This document shows, in pieces, positions 63,338 to 64,000 of a stretch of 64,000 nt of DNA. The notes under the pieces were generated by a model. It was given only the letters and a program-made list of their open reading frames with translations, searched no databases and had not been told where the DNA came from. This stretch comes from Sulfurimonas aquatica. Lineage in GTDB: Bacteria; Campylobacterota; Campylobacteria; Campylobacterales; Sulfurimonadaceae. The first letter of the stretch is position 1, and every line of letters begins with the position of its first letter. The stretch spans positions 992,001-1,056,000 of the forward strand of contig NZ_CP046072.1 in assembly GCF_017357825.1 (NCBI RefSeq), given 5' to 3'. A program made the translations under genes and the position numbers.

Positions 63338-64000
63338 TGCTATATCCTATCTCTTTTAAAAAGTTAACGTCCTTTGTCCAGCCTTTTTTGACTGTTACTT
63401 GAAGTTGTAAGTATGCTTTTTGCCCACTAAGTCTTTCAACTTTTTCGCGTGCTGATTTTCCTATTCTTTTTATACAATCACCACCCTTACCAATAATAAT
63501 CCCTTTTTGAGACTCTTTTTCTATGATAATTGTTGCGTATATCCTATCTATTCCATTGTCTTCTTCGATAGAATCTATAATTACATCAGACTCATAAGGA
63601 ACTTCATCACTTACATTCTCAAAAATTCCCTCACGAATAAAGCCCGCATAAATGTCGCGTACTAATTCACTTGTTAAATCTTCGGGGTCAAACAGAAAAG
63701 GTGAGTCTGGCAAGTTTTTAGCGATAGTGTTTAATAAGTCTACATGACCAACTTTTTTAGGAATTGCAACAGGAATAAGCGCTTCAAAGTGTTCAGAAAA
63801 TTGATTGTATGCATTAATGCACTTAAAAAGTTTTTCTTGCTTTACTTGGTCGATTTTACTTATCACAATAATATGCTTGACCTTGCCATTATTGATCTTT
63901 AAAAACTTTTCATAATGTTCAATGCCATCTGTTACAGGCGCTAAGTAAACTATTAAGTCACAATCTCCCATTGCTTTGAGCGCTTCATCAAGCATATATT
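63321..64000 (-). CDS. era: GTPase Era (5'-partial)
   Basis: The C-terminal 225 or so residues of Era run off the window edge; the frame is still open at 64000 and the Met at 63995 is internal. The visible part has the end of the G domain (G4 region VISKIDQVKQ, with Ser in place of the usual Asn of NKxD) and the KH domain (IIGKGGDCIKRIGKSAREKVERL, VTVKKGWTKD) that binds the 3' end of 16S rRNA in 30S maturation. It is upstream of the two peptidoglycan carboxypeptidase genes. Confidence 0.95.
   Translation of the reverse strand, partial: YMLDEALKAMGDCDLIVYLAPVTDGIEHYEKFLKINNGKVKHIIVISKIDQVKQEKLFKCINAYNQFSEHFEALIPVAIPKKVGHVDLLNTIAKNLPDSPFLFDPEDLTSELVRDIYAGFIREGIFENVSDEVPYESDVIIDSIEEDNGIDRIYATIIIEKESQKGIIIGKGGDCIKRIGKSAREKVERLSGQKAYLQLQVTVKKGWTKDVNFLKEIGYSNAQDK

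Noticed and set aside
1-64000. CRISPR arrays, prophage genes, toxin-antitoxin or restriction-modification systems
   Set aside because: No regularly spaced repeats and no Cas, phage structural, toxin or methylase motifs were seen in any frame.

Overview
The window is AT-rich, densely packed bacterial chromosome. Several things point to a Campylobacterota (Epsilonproteobacteria) genome, most likely a free-living Sulfurimonas-type organism. The run fabZ-lpxA-clpX-mreB-mreC-carB-(Sua5-like) matches the order known from Campylobacter and Helicobacter. A UPF0323 lipoprotein is paired with a glutathionylspermidine-synthase-like gene. A csd6-like gene sits next to era. Many promoters have only a good TATAAT -10 box. 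The genus is an inference.

Layout. 1-3412: the end of a CapD/PglF-type sugar dehydratase (+), then minus-strand UPF0323 lipoprotein, a degenerate glutathionylspermidine-synthase-like protein, a membrane protein and a Sua5-like protein. 3412-12955 (-): carB, a MipA-like porin, mreC, mreB, clpX, lpxA, fabZ and queH. 13106-24425: a signalling block with a lipoprotein binding protein plus GGDEF-EAL enzyme, a PAS histidine kinase plus response-regulator/GGDEF protein, a cyclophilin, a binding-protein hybrid kinase, a decayed cyclase pseudogene, and a two-component pair. 24559-33662 (+): an acetate-uptake and activation block (porin, DUF485 protein, ActP, cNMP/CBS/nucleotidyltransferase, DnaQ-like exonuclease, NDH-2-like dehydrogenase, Acs), followed by a PAS protein.

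34248-49852: mixed housekeeping and accessory genes. These are a DUF2156/GNAT/membrane operon, ppk2, pyrF, a LapG-like protease, tRNA-Ser(GCU), an operon of a large lipoprotein and a vitellogenin-N-like/helical-repeat protein, a 49-residue very acidic protein, a Sel1-repeat protein, a DUF481 protein, cysQ, thiF-like, a nitrilase homologue without its catalytic Cys, xseB, metX and metY. 49929-64000: yebC, then an IS3-family element that abuts the broken ends of two unrelated genes (yigZ on the left, mshG on the right). After it comes an MSHA-type pilus biogenesis operon (mshE, mshN, mshM, mshL, mshK-like, mshJ, mshI) preceded by two peptidoglycan carboxypeptidases of the helical-shape type and era.

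How the parts fit. MreB/MreC and the Csd4/Csd6-like enzymes both bear on cell shape. The signalling block is rich in c-di-GMP and phosphorelay modules, and a LapG-like protease that c-di-GMP commonly controls lies further on. The two-component pair directly precedes the acetate block and is a candidate regulator of it. The MSHA machinery lacks pilin genes here and has a truncated inner-membrane platform protein at the insertion-sequence junction, so this copy is probably not functional unless the missing parts lie elsewhere. The most novel-looking locus is 38922-42726, where a bacterial protein resembling the two-domain layout of large lipid-transfer proteins is encoded next to a large lipoprotein.
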